Shown here: in pieces, positions 43,342 through 52,564 of the stretch
How positions within the stretch are numbered: position 1 is the first letter of the stretch
How the letters are laid out: each line of letters opens with the position of its first letter
From: Bacteroidia bacterium
GTDB taxonomy: Bacteria; Bacteroidota; Bacteroidia; JADZBD01
DNA length: 64,000 nt
Assembly: GCA_020852255.1 (NCBI GenBank)
Contig: JADZBD010000001.1
Coordinates: forward strand, 1 to 64,000
Direction of reading: 5' to 3'
Made by a program: the position numbers and the translations under genes
Notes under the pieces: generated by a model
The model's database searches: none
The model's input: only the letters and a program-made list of their open reading frames with translations
Told to the model about the DNA's origin: nothing

Positions 43342-44556
43342 ATGTCATTCCCCTTTTTCGTCGCGCGGCGTTACCTGGTGAGCAAAAAGTCCACCAATGC
43401 GATCAACCTGATCGCCATTATCTCTGTTGTTTCCGTAACAACGGGAACAGCAGCGCTGGTAATCGTACTCTCCGCGCTGAACGGAATGACCGATATTGTG
43501 AAATCGTTGTACAACTCCTTTGATCCTGATATCAAGATCCTTCCTGCGCAGGGTAAAACATTCATTCCGGGGGATCCCTTCAGCAAAGTGGAAAATATTC
43601 CGGGAGTGAAATACTACTGCGAGGCTTTGCAGGAAAATGCGCTGGTCCGGCATGATGATAAACAGCATGTTTGCGTTGTAAAAGGAGTGGGGAAAAGTTT
43701 CCGTGCACTCACAGGATTGGATTCTGCAGTAATTGCCGGCCGGTATAACCTGGATCACGACACCATTGTACCCTGTTTACTGGGCGGCGGGGTGGCAGCA
43801 AGACTGGATGTGGCCATCACACAGTACGGTATTCCGCCCATGATACAGTTTTATGTTCCCCGGCGCGACAAACGTGCGGTAACCGGGGAAGAAGATGCAT
43901 TTTATATCGGGCTGTGCTATCCTACCGGCGTATTTTCACTTAACGATGATTTCGATTTCAAGTACATGCTCATCCCGTTGGAGGATGCGCGTAAAATCCT
44001 CGGGTACGGAAAAGAGGTGAGCTCCGTGGAGATTGGACTGGACGCCGGAGCGGATGCCGATGCGGTGAAAGAAAAAATACAAACGCTGTTAGGCGGGAAC
44101 TTCACGGTAAAAACACGTTTTGAGCAAAACGAAGTTCTATTCAAGACTCTGCGTTCTGAAAAGTGGTGGACCCTGCTGATCATGGCATTCATCATGGTGG
44201 TGGGAACATTTAATGTGATTGGTTGTGTAACCATGCTGATCATCGAGAAAAAGAAGGATCTCTACATACTTTCCGCCATGGGATGCTCACTGGGAAAAAT
44301 CCGGCGCATATTTTTGCTTGAGGGAATGCTGATTGTATTCTCCGGTGCAGCAATCGGACTGGGTATCGGGCTGCTGGCCTGCTGGCTGCAGCAAACCTTT
44401 CATCTGATACCATTCAGTGAAGGATTCATCATTGATTACTACCCAGTGGACATCCGGTCGGGCGATCTGCTGGTGATCCTTTCGGTAGTTGGAATAACGG
44501 GAGTGGTTGCAGGCTGGCTGCCGGTACTGCGCCTGAAGACGGCTCAGTTCACCTGA
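43342..44556 (+). CDS. FtsX/LolC-E-type ABC transporter permease
   Basis: A 404-residue membrane protein of the lipoprotein-releasing/MacB-like permease type. The N-terminal helix region is SFPFFVARRYLVSKKSTNAINLIAIISVVSVTTGTAAL with the FtsX-like NGM motif in SALNGMTDIV. A large periplasmic domain (about residues 50-270) follows, then three C-terminal helices (LLIMAFIMVVGTFNVIGCVTMLI, MLIVFSGAAIGLGIGLLACW, LVILSVVGITGVVAGWLPVL). LolCE extracts lipoproteins from the inner membrane; the partner ATPase is not adjacent. Near-consensus -7 box TAACTTAG at 43326-43333, 8 bases upstream. Confidence 0.92.
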   Translation: MSFPFFVARRYLVSKKSTNAINLIAIISVVSVTTGTAALVIVLSALNGMTDIVKSLYNSFDPDIKILPAQGKTFIPGDPFSKVENIPGVKYYCEALQENALVRHDDKQHVCVVKGVGKSFRALTGLDSAVIAGRYNLDHDTIVPCLLGGGVAARLDVAITQYGIPPMIQFYVPRRDKRAVTGEEDAFYIGLCYPTGVFSLNDDFDFKYMLIPLEDARKILGYGKEVSSVEIGLDAGADADAVKEKIQTLLGGNFTVKTRFEQNEVLFKTLRSEKWWTLLIMAFIMVVGTFNVIGCVTMLIIEKKKDLYILSAMGCSLGKIRRIFLLEGMLIVFSGAAIGLGIGLLACWLQQTFHLIPFSEGFIIDYYPVDIRSGDLLVILSVVGITGVVAGWLPVLRLKTAQFT

Positions 44557-44571
44557 ATACGAACTAAAATT

Positions 44572-45015
44572 CTACTTTTCTGTTTTGAAACCTACCAGTA
44601 TTGCCACGCATCCGGTAGGAATGATCTGGTTATCTCCGGTATACGGGGGAATTATCACTTCCACCTTAAGCTGCTGGGTGTTATTCACTCTGAAATCAAA
44701 GAAGTCAGCATCATCATGCTCGGCTGAGTTGTATAGTACGTTTCCGGTCATGTCCTTGACTTTGAACTGCACCGTTCCGAGAATAGGCTGTCCGGTAACC
44801 ACTATACGGTAATCCTGTCCGGAAAAAAAGTTCATGATAATCTCCGCATTATCACCCGGGCGCATTGTAGTGTTATTCGACTGGCCGTTGCTGATAAACG
44901 GACTAAGTTTCGGTAGAGCGGATTTCTTGACAAATCCCTTACACTGCGATTGCACCGGGGGTGTCAACAGCATCAGGGCTGTAAAAAGAACGAAAAATGT
45001 CAATGACCGTTTCAT
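44572..45015 (-). CDS. Conserved-looking secreted protein (147 aa, unrecognised)
   Basis: Signal peptide MKRSLTFFVLFTALMLLTPPVQSQ, then a mature protein of about 123 residues with beta-strand-like segments (NAEIIMNFFSGQDYRIVVTG, TVQFKVKDMTGNVLYNS, KVEVIIPPYTGDNQIIPTGCVAILVGFKTEK) and two cysteines. No family is recognised; periplasmic or extracellular location is inferred. It follows the lipoprotein gene by 19 bases on the same strand, so the two are probably cotranscribed, and it is tail-to-tail with the permease gene, 15 bases apart. Confidence 0.75.
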   Translation of the reverse strand: MKRSLTFFVLFTALMLLTPPVQSQCKGFVKKSALPKLSPFISNGQSNNTTMRPGDNAEIIMNFFSGQDYRIVVTGQPILGTVQFKVKDMTGNVLYNSAEHDDADFFDFRVNNTQQLKVEVIIPPYTGDNQIIPTGCVAILVGFKTEK

Positions 45016-45034
45016 GGTATAGTAGGTTGGTTAA

Positions 45035-45934
45035 TCAGATGGATACAACTTTGGTTCTCATCTCTTCCGCCATTTTCGTAATTTTTTCTAACTGCTCCGG
45101 GCTAAGGGTATAGGTTGCGCCCCCTCCAATGGTTGTTACCTTTGTGCTCTGATCGGTGCTTACGCTGGTTGCGCCTCCACCGGCCGTCATGCCGTCGTAA
45201 ACATTCTTCAACGCATTCAGGTCAGCCAGAATTTTTGCCACTTCCGCATCATCCTGGTAAATGCTTAGCAGCATCACCAGGTTATCCAGTGAACCTTTCA
45301 GATCCGCAATGCGCTTTACAATTTCCGCATTGTTCTTGGTTGACTTTGCAAGTTGTGTGCCAAGATAAAGTCCTTCGATCCACCCACCGGCCATAATCAG
45401 TGCTGACACACCGGGCCGTTGATTCTCTTTCAGGTATTCGTCGGTAGCGAAATACGAGTCAGTGATAATGCTTAGCAGTGAATCGTGATTTCCCTGGTTG
45501 CTTTCCATGCTGCTGATGGTTTCATCCGAGAAGGCTCCGGTGATACCAAGTGCGTCGGCCAGACGGCGGGCGCTTTTCAGATAGAATATACTTTCCTGCG
45601 TACGATCGAAAATGGTGGTCATACTCAAATCCGTACCGTAAACGCCCAGGTTCAGCGCCTGCTTACCGGAAGTGTTGTATTTACTGATGTTCTCCGGATC
45701 GTTGAGCATCTTGGGATCATACTGTGCACCGGCTTTCTTCACCAGGGTTGCCAGCTCAATAGGAGAAGGTATCGAGTAAAAGACATTCTTTGCCGACTGC
45801 CCTTCCGGGGTGGCAGGTATAGAATCTGCGGTTACGTTGTCCTGATTCGCTTCGTCGGAACCACATGAAACTAAGGAGATTGCGCCCGCCAGAAAGAGGG
45901 CGCTAAAGGCTAATGGTCTGAAAAACAGGGCCAT
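45035..45934 (-). CDS. Lipoprotein of unknown function (299 aa)
   Basis: The N-terminus has a lipoprotein signal with lipobox SLVSC (Cys24) followed by a short acidic linker (GSDEANQDNVTADSIPATPEG). The mature protein is largely helical: SPIELATLVKKAGAQYDPKML, TQESIFYLKSARRLADALGI, KNNAEIVKRIADLKGSLDNLVMLLSIY and a C-terminal SPEQLEKITKMAEEMRTKV. No enzymatic motif is seen. I think this is a Bacteroidota-specific lipoprotein family but cannot name it. It is divergent from the small gene at 46126 and upstream of the secreted protein at 44572. Confidence 0.78.
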   Translation of the reverse strand: MALFFRPLAFSALFLAGAISLVSCGSDEANQDNVTADSIPATPEGQSAKNVFYSIPSPIELATLVKKAGAQYDPKMLNDPENISKYNTSGKQALNLGVYGTDLSMTTIFDRTQESIFYLKSARRLADALGITGAFSDETISSMESNQGNHDSLLSIITDSYFATDEYLKENQRPGVSALIMAGGWIEGLYLGTQLAKSTKNNAEIVKRIADLKGSLDNLVMLLSIYQDDAEVAKILADLNALKNVYDGMTAGGGATSVSTDQSTKVTTIGGGATYTLSPEQLEKITKMAEEMRTKVVSI

Positions 45935-46004
45935 GGGTTAAGTGATAAGGGTTATACTTACTTTAGAGCTCAAGGGTTTCAAAAATAGGATAAAATCCAC
46001 CAAT

Positions 46005-46044
46005 AAAGGCACTGATTTTTAAACCTTTCACTAAGAAAGTGCCT
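46005..46044. repeat. 8-base inverted repeat in a divergent intergenic region
   Basis: AAGGCACT (46005-46012) and AGTGCCTT (46037-46044) are exact reverse complements separated by 24 bases, between the divergent lipoprotein and small-protein genes. It could be a regulator site or a hairpin in the lipoprotein leader. No T-tract follows on either side that would make it a typical terminator. Confidence 0.45.
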
Positions 46045-46125
46045 TGCTTTTGTTAATAAACAGGATACGGAAAACACAACATTTCGGCAGATTTGCCGTA
46101 ATCTTATTTTGCAGTACACTCCCCC

Positions 46126-46356
46126 GTGACAAGCACCCTCATTAAGGACAAGAAAATGCAGATGTTGGAAATGAGTAAACTCATTCTTCAGAAGGTGAGT
46201 TTTGACAAACAGTTATTTGCCAAAGAATTAAAGAAAGCCGTTTTATGGCTTCAGCCCGATCAGAAACTCATGCTGAAGGTGTGGTGCCTCACCACTTTCG
46301 GTGAAGTCTACCGCGACACCATCATGGATGTGTTCCGGAATCTGACGAAGACCTGA
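46126..46356 (+). CDS. Small conserved-looking cytoplasmic protein (76 aa)
   Basis: Starts at a GTG at 46126 (an internal ATG at 46156 is possible). The product is helical and charged: LIKDKKMQMLEMSKLILQKVSFDKQLFAKELKKAVLWLQPDQ, then LKVWCLTTFGEVYRDTIMDVF. No signal or membrane segment. I do not recognise a named family; small proteins of this style are found in Bacteroidota. A near-consensus -7 element (TTATTTTG, 46104-46111) lies 14 bases upstream of the GTG. It is monocistronic, convergent with queG. Confidence 0.7.
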   Translation: MTSTLIKDKKMQMLEMSKLILQKVSFDKQLFAKELKKAVLWLQPDQKLMLKVWCLTTFGEVYRDTIMDVFRNLTKT

Positions 46357-46407
46357 GTTTTTTCCTTACCGTACTATTAAAACAGATAACGGCGCGTGTC
46401 AACCGGA

Positions 46408-47319
46408 TCATCCCGCCGCAAACGTTACCGTGTTCTGTAACTTTTTTAATCCGGCTCTACTCAACGGACTCTCACTAAAACGACGCACGAAAACTTCTTC
46501 TGTCAGCTCCTCCCACTCGCGCGGAGTGAGCGGAGGTGTACCCAAAAAGGCAGGTTCGCTGTGGGGCCGGGAAAAACGATTCCACGGACATACTTCCTGG
46601 CAGCTATCGCATCCAAAAACCCATCCCTCCATCTTCTCTGAAAACTCGGGCGGTATACGATCCTTCAACTCTATGGTCAGGTACGAAATGCATTTCGAAG
46701 CGTCTATTTCATATGCGTTCGTTAACGCTCCTGTAGGACAGGCCTCCAGACAGGCTCTGCAGCTACCGCAGTGATCTGCGACCGGCGCATCGGCTTGCAG
46801 CTCTATATCCAGGATCAGCTCTGCAATAAAAAAATAACTGCCTGCGTTTTTCGTGATCAGATTGGTATTCCTTCCCACCCATCCCAACCCACTCCTGCGC
46901 GCCCAGGCCTTGTCCATCACCGGCGCTGAATCTGTAAATGCCCTGCCATCTATCTTTCCTATTCTCTCCTCCAGCTTTGTGTGCAACACGCGTAATTTTT
47001 CTTTTATCACCCCATGGTAATCCTTCCCGTACGCATACCTTGATATCTTCACCTCCTGAAATGGCTTCTCTTCCGCCGGATAATAATTCAACAGCAGTGA
47101 TACCACTGACTTTGCCCCTTCTACCAGCTTCTCCGGATTCAGCCGCTTGTCGAAATATCGTTCCATATACGACATCTTTCCGTGACGGCCTTCTTTCAGC
47201 CAACGCTCCAGCCGCGGTGCTTCCTCTGAAAGAAATCCTGCCTTAGATATCCCACAGTGTGAAAATCCCAACTCCAGTGCCGTCTTTTTGATGAATGCGG
47301 AGCGCTCCGTAAGGTTCAT
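46408..47319 (-). CDS. queG: Epoxyqueuosine reductase QueG
   Basis: Cobalamin- and iron-sulfur-dependent enzyme that reduces epoxyqueuosine to queuosine in tRNA. The 303-residue protein lacks the C-terminal extension found in longer homologues but has the complete core: [21 protein letters not shown] for the cobalamin/active-site region and two [4Fe-4S] sets, [16 protein letters not shown] and CISYLTIE with [15 protein letters not shown]. It starts in the last codons of ruvB with a 4-base overlap (ATGA), so translation is coupled. Enzymes for earlier queuosine steps are not in the window. Confidence 0.95.
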   Translation of the reverse strand: MNLTERSAFIKKTALELGFSHCGISKAGFLSEEAPRLERWLKEGRHGKMSYMERYFDKRLNPEKLVEGAKSVVSLLLNYYPAEEKPFQEVKISRYAYGKDYHGVIKEKLRVLHTKLEERIGKIDGRAFTDSAPVMDKAWARRSGLGWVGRNTNLITKNAGSYFFIAELILDIELQADAPVADHCGSCRACLEACPTGALTNAYEIDASKCISYLTIELKDRIPPEFSEKMEGWVFGCDSCQEVCPWNRFSRPHSEPAFLGTPPLTPREWEELTEEVFVRRFSESPLSRAGLKKLQNTVTFAAG

Positions 47320-48350
47320 TCCTCCTGCCCGAATAATGTGCCGCGGTCGCGCCCTGGTGTTTTGCCCAGGTGTCTGTACGCCGCATCAGTTGCCTCTCTC
47401 CCGCGCGGGGTGCGTACAAGATATCCTTCCTGAATCAGAAAAGGCTCATACACTTCCTCCAGCGTGCCTGCCTCTTCTCCCACTGCTGTGGCAATGGTGC
47501 TTATCCCCACAGGTCCTCCTTTGAATTTTTCAATCAGCGTGCTCAGAATGCGTACATCCATTTCATCCAGTCCGTTCTTGTCAACATTCAACGCTTTGAG
47601 AGCGTATTGTGCAATTTCGATATCAATTTTTCCGCTGCCCTTTATCTGTGCAAAATCTCTCACCCTGCGCAGCAAGGCGTTGGCAATGCGGGGAGTGCCG
47701 CGGCTTCTCCGCGCAATTTCTTCGGCCGCGCGGGATTCCATTTCCACTTTCAAAATATCGGAACTGCGTGTGAGTATACGTTCGAGCAGTTTTGACTCGT
47801 AATAATTCAGGCGGGAATTAATCCCGAAACGGGCGCGTAAGGGCGAGGTCAGCAATCCGGAGCGCGTGGTGGCTCCCACCAGTGTAAATGGATTCAGTGA
47901 TATCTGCACACTACGTGCGTTTGGTCCGGTATCAATCATGATGTCAATCCGGTAATCCTCCATTGCTGAATACAAGTATTCCTCCACCACCGGACTCAAT
48001 CGGTGGATCTCATCTATAAACAATACATCATTGGGCTCCAGTCCTGTTAGTAATCCGGCCAGATCGCCGGGCTTATCAAGCACCGGACCGGAAGTGATTT
48101 TGATATTCACTCCCAGCTCGTTGGCAATGATATTCGCCAGAGTGGTCTTCCCCAGTCCGGGCGGCCCGTGAAGCAAAACATGATCCAGGGCTTCTCCTCT
48201 CTGCCGGGCGGCCTGTACAAAAACCAGCAGGTTTTCCACCACAGCTGACTGCCCGGTGAAATCACTGAATTCGCGCGGGCGAAGTGCCCGCTCAATTTCC
48301 TTTTCTTCAGGAGAGAGATTCTCAGGGTCCGGATCAATGTTGGGATTCAC
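47316..48350 (-). CDS. ruvB: Holliday junction branch-migration ATPase RuvB
   Basis: AAA+ motor of the RuvAB complex. Length 344 residues with a GTG start at 48350. Walker A is [13 protein letters not shown] (residues 61-73), Walker [14 protein letters not shown], sensor 1 [11 protein letters not shown], arginine finger [10 protein letters not shown], and the C-terminal winged helix [19 protein letters not shown]. The start codon follows the stop of the SBBP propeller gene after one base; a near-consensus -7 box (CAAATTTG on the minus strand, about 48366-48373) lies in the 3' end of that gene and may give ruvB its own promoter. It overlaps queG by 4 bases. Confidence 0.97.
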   Translation of the reverse strand: MNPNIDPDPENLSPEEKEIERALRPREFSDFTGQSAVVENLLVFVQAARQRGEALDHVLLHGPPGLGKTTLANIIANELGVNIKITSGPVLDKPGDLAGLLTGLEPNDVLFIDEIHRLSPVVEEYLYSAMEDYRIDIMIDTGPNARSVQISLNPFTLVGATTRSGLLTSPLRARFGINSRLNYYESKLLERILTRSSDILKVEMESRAAEEIARRSRGTPRIANALLRRVRDFAQIKGSGKIDIEIAQYALKALNVDKNGLDEMDVRILSTLIEKFKGGPVGISTIATAVGEEAGTLEEVYEPFLIQEGYLVRTPRGREATDAAYRHLGKTPGRDRGTLFGQEE

Positions 48351-48351
48351 C

Positions 48352-49965
48352 TCAGTTCAACTTCACAAATTTGGCATTCCCTAACGGCATTCCGTCCATA
48401 TCCCGCACATTTATAAAATATACTCCTCCGTTCAGATCCTCCAGTTGGATTAATCCGGTATGATTCATCTCAAAAACTCTGATCAGCTCTCCCGCTGCAT
48501 TCATCAGGCTTACTGTATAATTCCCGTACAGATCTCTCAGGCGGATCTCTATTTGATCTTTTGCAGGTACAGGAAAAAGGGTAAGAGAACCGGCACCGTA
48601 CTCTTCCGTTCCAAGCGGATAGGTTAGTTTGGCGATAAAACCTTCATCAAAAACATTTGAGTTGAGTGTGTTGGATCCAAAGCTGCAAGAGGAACGGAAA
48701 TAACCGGTAACATACACATTGTTGCTCGCATCAATGCCAATTCCCAATCCCTGATCCTCGTCCTCGGCGCCGGCAGTAGCCAGCCATGCGGCCGTGCCGT
48801 TGGCAGGATCGCATTTGGCAACAAAAATATCTGTGATACCGGTTGTAGCAACCACATTGGCATCAAAGGTGGTGGTGCCGTCGAATGATCCTGCAAGAAG
48901 AAGATTTCCGATGGCATCCCGCACGATACCCAGGCCATGATCATTTCCCCAGCCGCCGTGACTTTTGCCGAAAACAACATTCCCCGTATTATCGTACTTC
49001 ATAAGGAACACATCATGACCTCCGGCACTTGTAAAAGAGGAGGTGCCGAACGTAGCGCTGCCGTCGTAGAAACCGGTTACGTAACAGTTTCCTGCTCCAT
49101 CGGCGGTTACACCCAATCCGTTGTCATTGTTGCTGCCGCCGCCCTTTTTCACCCACTGCCAGGTTCCGGTGGCCTGATCAATCATTCCCACAAAAACATC
49201 ATCGCCCCCGGTTGAAGACATGGCCGCGAGGGGCGGAAATGTACAACTGTTGCGAAAAAAGCCGGTAACGTACAGATTGGAACCTCCGATACACAGTGCC
49301 ATGCCCTGATCGTTACCGGAACTTCCACCCTTGGCGCCCCAAAGACAAGCGCCATTGGAGGCATCCAGTTTTGCTACAAAGATATCGCCCCATCCGGAGC
49401 TGGTGAGATTGTTGGGTCCAAAGGTCACGGACGACTGGAAGAAGCCGGTAATAAAAACGTTATTAGCACCATCGGAAACAATGCCGTAAGCGTAATCATT
49501 CTGTGATCCACCCAGTTTAACGGCCCACTGCTCCACTCCGCTGCTGTTGTATTTGACAACAAAAATATCGTTCCAGGCTGCAGCTGCAATATTGAAAGAG
49601 CCGAAAGTCATGGAAGCCGCGTTGTAGGAACCGGCGATGTAGGCATTTCCGGCATTATCCACACAAATGGCATAGGCCGCATCGGCGAATTGTCCGCTAC
49701 CTTTTTTTGCCCAGAGGCAGTTCCCGGAGGGATCATATTTGGCAATAAATACGTCATTATCACCTCCGGAAATAAGTTGAAAACTACCGAACGTAGCGGT
49801 GTCCTGAAAAAAGCCTGTGATGTAACTGTTTCCGGCCGCATCCACAGCAACAGATGTTCCCTCATCGTAGCCGTTACCGCCCAGACGGTTTGACCAAACC
49901 CATGACTGGGCTGAAATTGTTGTTACAGAAACAAGAGCGAACAGGCAGGTAAGAATGTGGTGCAT
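48352..49965 (-). CDS. Seven-repeat SBBP beta-propeller protein with T9SS type A sorting domain
   Basis: A 537-residue secreted protein: signal peptide ending SVTTISAQ, then seven repeats of about 60 residues spanning residues 22-445. Each repeat has a GG-xxxD-G start, the strand pattern N-x-Y-(I/V)-T-G-(F/Y)-F, TFG and a DxFxAKxD strand; examples are [30 protein letters not shown] and [15 protein letters not shown]. This matches SBBP repeats and would close a seven-bladed propeller. The last about 90 residues are a T9SS type A domain ([33 protein letters not shown]). Surface location is inferred. It is directly upstream of ruvB with one base between. Confidence 0.9.
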   Translation of the reverse strand: MHHILTCLFALVSVTTISAQSWVWSNRLGGNGYDEGTSVAVDAAGNSYITGFFQDTATFGSFQLISGGDNDVFIAKYDPSGNCLWAKKGSGQFADAAYAICVDNAGNAYIAGSYNAASMTFGSFNIAAAAWNDIFVVKYNSSGVEQWAVKLGGSQNDYAYGIVSDGANNVFITGFFQSSVTFGPNNLTSSGWGDIFVAKLDASNGACLWGAKGGSSGNDQGMALCIGGSNLYVTGFFRNSCTFPPLAAMSSTGGDDVFVGMIDQATGTWQWVKKGGGSNNDNGLGVTADGAGNCYVTGFYDGSATFGTSSFTSAGGHDVFLMKYDNTGNVVFGKSHGGWGNDHGLGIVRDAIGNLLLAGSFDGTTTFDANVVATTGITDIFVAKCDPANGTAAWLATAGAEDEDQGLGIGIDASNNVYVTGYFRSSCSFGSNTLNSNVFDEGFIAKLTYPLGTEEYGAGSLTLFPVPAKDQIEIRLRDLYGNYTVSLMNAAGELIRVFEMNHTGLIQLEDLNGGVYFINVRDMDGMPLGNAKFVKLN

Positions 49966-50004
49966 AACAGGGCTTTTTAGGATAGGTAAAAATAAGGAAA
50001 TCCT

Positions 50005-50685
50005 CTAAGGTTTAGTTAAAATGCGCCTCAGAAATAATGCCCGGTATACCTCCCCCCAGAGTACCATGAATTTCAGGTCATAAATGGGTGAATTATATGC
50101 CATGGAACTTACTTTACGTCCGACCAATGCAAAACGGTACCCCACATCAGCCCCGATGGCAAAATACCTCAGAACCCGGTAGTGAACGGAAACGGAAGGC
50201 TCATAAAGAAAAACCGGCTGTTCCAATTCACGAAATTCATTGCCGCCTGCCGAATACTCATAAAACATTTGTCCGAAACCCAGCTGCACGGGTATGCTGA
50301 GTTCCCAGTTCTTTCGGCTGTAATAAACATATTCGGCAAAGTAGCTGAAATAAACCATGCGGAGAACGGAGGGCACTGTATCCGGAAGGTTGTACTCGTT
50401 AAGAACCGGTTTTAAATAAATGAATGGGGTCTGATCTCTCCCCGCTTTAAACTCCGGTTTTTTCAACCAGCAGAACCCGGCTCCCATGCGGAATGTCTTA
50501 TTCCATTCAGCACCCACCCGTGCATGAAGTACAGGGGCGCTGAATCCGTAGATAAAGGTGTTGCGTGTGCCGATGCCGCCGATGAGCCTGGGACGTACAT
50601 CAAAGCGGATGGTATCCGCAGATGAGGCAGAAAGCAACAAAGCGGAAAGAAGACTCAGAACCGTGAACTGCACTCTACAATTCAT
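50005..50685 (-). CDS. Secreted, probably outer-membrane beta-barrel protein (226 aa, unrecognised)
   Basis: I set the start at ATG 50685 (MNCRVQFTVLSLLSALLLSAS, a signal peptide); an upstream in-frame TTG at 50691 lies inside the -7 box. The mature part shows amphipathic strands with aromatic ends (FIYGFSAPVLHARVGAEW, RMGAGFCWLKKP, MVYFSYFAEYVYYS, ELSIPVQLGFGQMFYEY, FAIGADVGYRFALVG), a pattern typical of small barrels that report on envelope status. No family recognised. It follows the FN3-type gene by 22 bases on the same strand but also has its own exact -7 box only 3 bases before the ATG. Confidence 0.78.
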   Translation of the reverse strand: MNCRVQFTVLSLLSALLLSASSADTIRFDVRPRLIGGIGTRNTFIYGFSAPVLHARVGAEWNKTFRMGAGFCWLKKPEFKAGRDQTPFIYLKPVLNEYNLPDTVPSVLRMVYFSYFAEYVYYSRKNWELSIPVQLGFGQMFYEYSAGGNEFRELEQPVFLYEPSVSVHYRVLRYFAIGADVGYRFALVGRKVSSMAYNSPIYDLKFMVLWGEVYRALFLRRILTKP

Positions 50686-50688
50686 GCT

Positions 50689-50696
50689 CAAAATTA
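50689..50696 (-). promoter_or_regulatory. Bacteroidota -7 promoter box (TAATTTTG) abutting the barrel-protein start
   Basis: Exact TAnnTTTG match on the minus strand, ending only 3 bases before the ATG at 50685 (AGC spacer). A leaderless message is expected. Confidence 0.55.
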
Positions 50697-50707
50697 GGGC
50701 ATTTTAC

Positions 50708-52564
50708 TCAGTATTCCGTTTCCAGGGCTGGTGAAACTGCACGTACGCCGTCTTTGTAATGATACATGATGCAATAGGAATAACGATTCCCCATGTACAG
50801 TTGTGTATCTGTCCAGGAATCTGTCTGTGATGGCACGGATAAATAAAAACTTAAAGGGTCACTGCCCTTCGCCCGGTAAATGCTCACAGAACGTACATCT
50901 TCCGGTGTACGAAAAAACAGATGAATACAATGCAGGCTGAGATCGGCTTTTATGGAATCCAGTCGCACCTGCCGGTTAACGTACTGTATACTTCTTGTTT
51001 CTGAATACGACTGATTTCCGGATGCATCCTTGCTCCTGAAACGTAACTGATAGGTTCCGGGCTGCGGTAAACTGTCATTTACACATTTCCCAAGGAGAGA
51101 ATCCGGAATGAAGCGATTGAATCTGCTCCCGCTGTTCTCCCATTCCAGAAAAGTGCTGTCTGAGTTACCGGCAGAGAAAACCGCACCGCACCGGAAATAC
51201 TTCCCTTCTGTTTCGAAACAAATGAATGAGGGTACGGGAGGAGGAAGTGTATCCGTCCTGAAAACCAACAGGGTATCGGACGGGGCGGAACTGTTGTGAT
51301 GCTCGTCAACGGCGCGAATGAAATAAAATATTTCCGTTGTCAGGGTAAAAAGCGAGACCGTATCCGTGAATAACGTATCCGAAACGGGTGCACTGCTCCT
51401 CTCAGTGAATTCCTCCTGCAGGGCATTGGCGCGAAACACGCGGTAATAGGATGCGCCGGAGGAGCTCCACTGCAGTGTAACCAGCCCTTTCCTGTTACAG
51501 AATCCGTTCAGGTTTCCGGGTGCACGTGGCGGAATCGTATCGGGAACAAAATAATAAAACGGGAAGGATGCGTATTCCCCGCAGCAAATTCGTACATAAC
51601 GAAAGGGGTCTTTGGCGGTAAAACGAATCTCGTTCGGTGTGCATTGCGTTGCGCTTTTTTTATCCTGCTGGGAGGTCACACTGTCGCCCGTGAATACCTG
51701 CCAGTTCCCTTCCCGGCACCCTCCCCGGTATTTAAGGACAAAAACATCGCCCGTATCTTTTCTTATTTCTTCAATCAACAGGTCTCCGCCGTGCTGAGCA
51801 GGTTTCCACACGATTGTTTTGCTCTCCATAAAATTTCCGCGGCGCCCGAACGGATCTATGCCGCACACCCTGTAACGGTAATTTCCTTCTACAGATGTGG
51901 AATCTGAAAAATAAACGGTGCGTGAAGTATCCGCCGCACTGCGCAAGGGCGTGATCAGCGGTAAACCGGCCGTTTCCCAATCGCCGGAATCTCTTTTCCG
52001 CTCTAACTTGTATCCTGTGTACTTTGCACCTGAAGGTTCTTCCCACTTCAGCAAAATATAATCCGCCCCGGGAATCGTGATAAGACTATCCGGCTCCGGA
52101 AGTTCCGGCAATTCCTCCTGCAGTTCTGTATTCACCCCGGCCAGCTGCAGCTTCACGCGGAGGCATCTGAACGGTAAATGCCAAATGCCGCCGCATCCTG
52201 CCGTACGTGCACAACCGAAATCACGGTCGAGCACCGAAGCAGCGAGCTGAAGCATTGTTCCCGTGCAGCGCAGTGGATCTGACCATACGGCCAGCGTGAA
52301 GCGAAAAGCCGGATTTGCTTCTACCTGCTTTCGCCAGGCTGAATCCTTCAGCGGCAAGGATCTGACCTGGAAACTCAACTGCTCTCCGCCCTGACCATAC
52401 ACTACCAGTGCTGCTCCTTCACGCAGCATCTGGTGCAATAAAATGCTGTCGAGTACCGCCCAGCGGACCAACAAGGTATCATTGCTCTGTAACCACTTCC
52501 CGGCTACTTTCTGTGCATTGGTGCTCAGAGAAAATAAAAGAAATATCCCCGCGAGGTATTTCAT
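50708..52564 (-). CDS. Secreted protein with fibronectin type III-like domains (618 aa)
   Basis: Signal peptide MKYLAGIFLLFSLSTNAQ. An N-terminal unique region (about residues 19-145) has several cysteines. From about 160 there are at least three FN3-like modules, visible as ADYILLKWEEPSGAKYTGYKLERK with YRYRVCGIDPFGRRG, GLVTLQWSSSGASYYRVFR with YFIRAVDEHHNSSAPSD, and STFLEWENSG with YQLRFRSKDASGNQSYS; a fourth degenerate one lies at the C-terminus (HLFFRTPEDVRSVSIYRAKG). No T9SS sorting domain or membrane anchor is seen. Its start overlaps the stop of the 968-residue gene by 4 bases (ATGA), so the two are coupled and probably act together. Function not recognised. Confidence 0.82.
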   Translation of the reverse strand: MKYLAGIFLLFSLSTNAQKVAGKWLQSNDTLLVRWAVLDSILLHQMLREGAALVVYGQGGEQLSFQVRSLPLKDSAWRKQVEANPAFRFTLAVWSDPLRCTGTMLQLAASVLDRDFGCARTAGCGGIWHLPFRCLRVKLQLAGVNTELQEELPELPEPDSLITIPGADYILLKWEEPSGAKYTGYKLERKRDSGDWETAGLPLITPLRSAADTSRTVYFSDSTSVEGNYRYRVCGIDPFGRRGNFMESKTIVWKPAQHGGDLLIEEIRKDTGDVFVLKYRGGCREGNWQVFTGDSVTSQQDKKSATQCTPNEIRFTAKDPFRYVRICCGEYASFPFYYFVPDTIPPRAPGNLNGFCNRKGLVTLQWSSSGASYYRVFRANALQEEFTERSSAPVSDTLFTDTVSLFTLTTEIFYFIRAVDEHHNSSAPSDTLLVFRTDTLPPPVPSFICFETEGKYFRCGAVFSAGNSDSTFLEWENSGSRFNRFIPDSLLGKCVNDSLPQPGTYQLRFRSKDASGNQSYSETRSIQYVNRQVRLDSIKADLSLHCIHLFFRTPEDVRSVSIYRAKGSDPLSFYLSVPSQTDSWTDTQLYMGNRYSYCIMYHYKDGVRAVSPALETEY

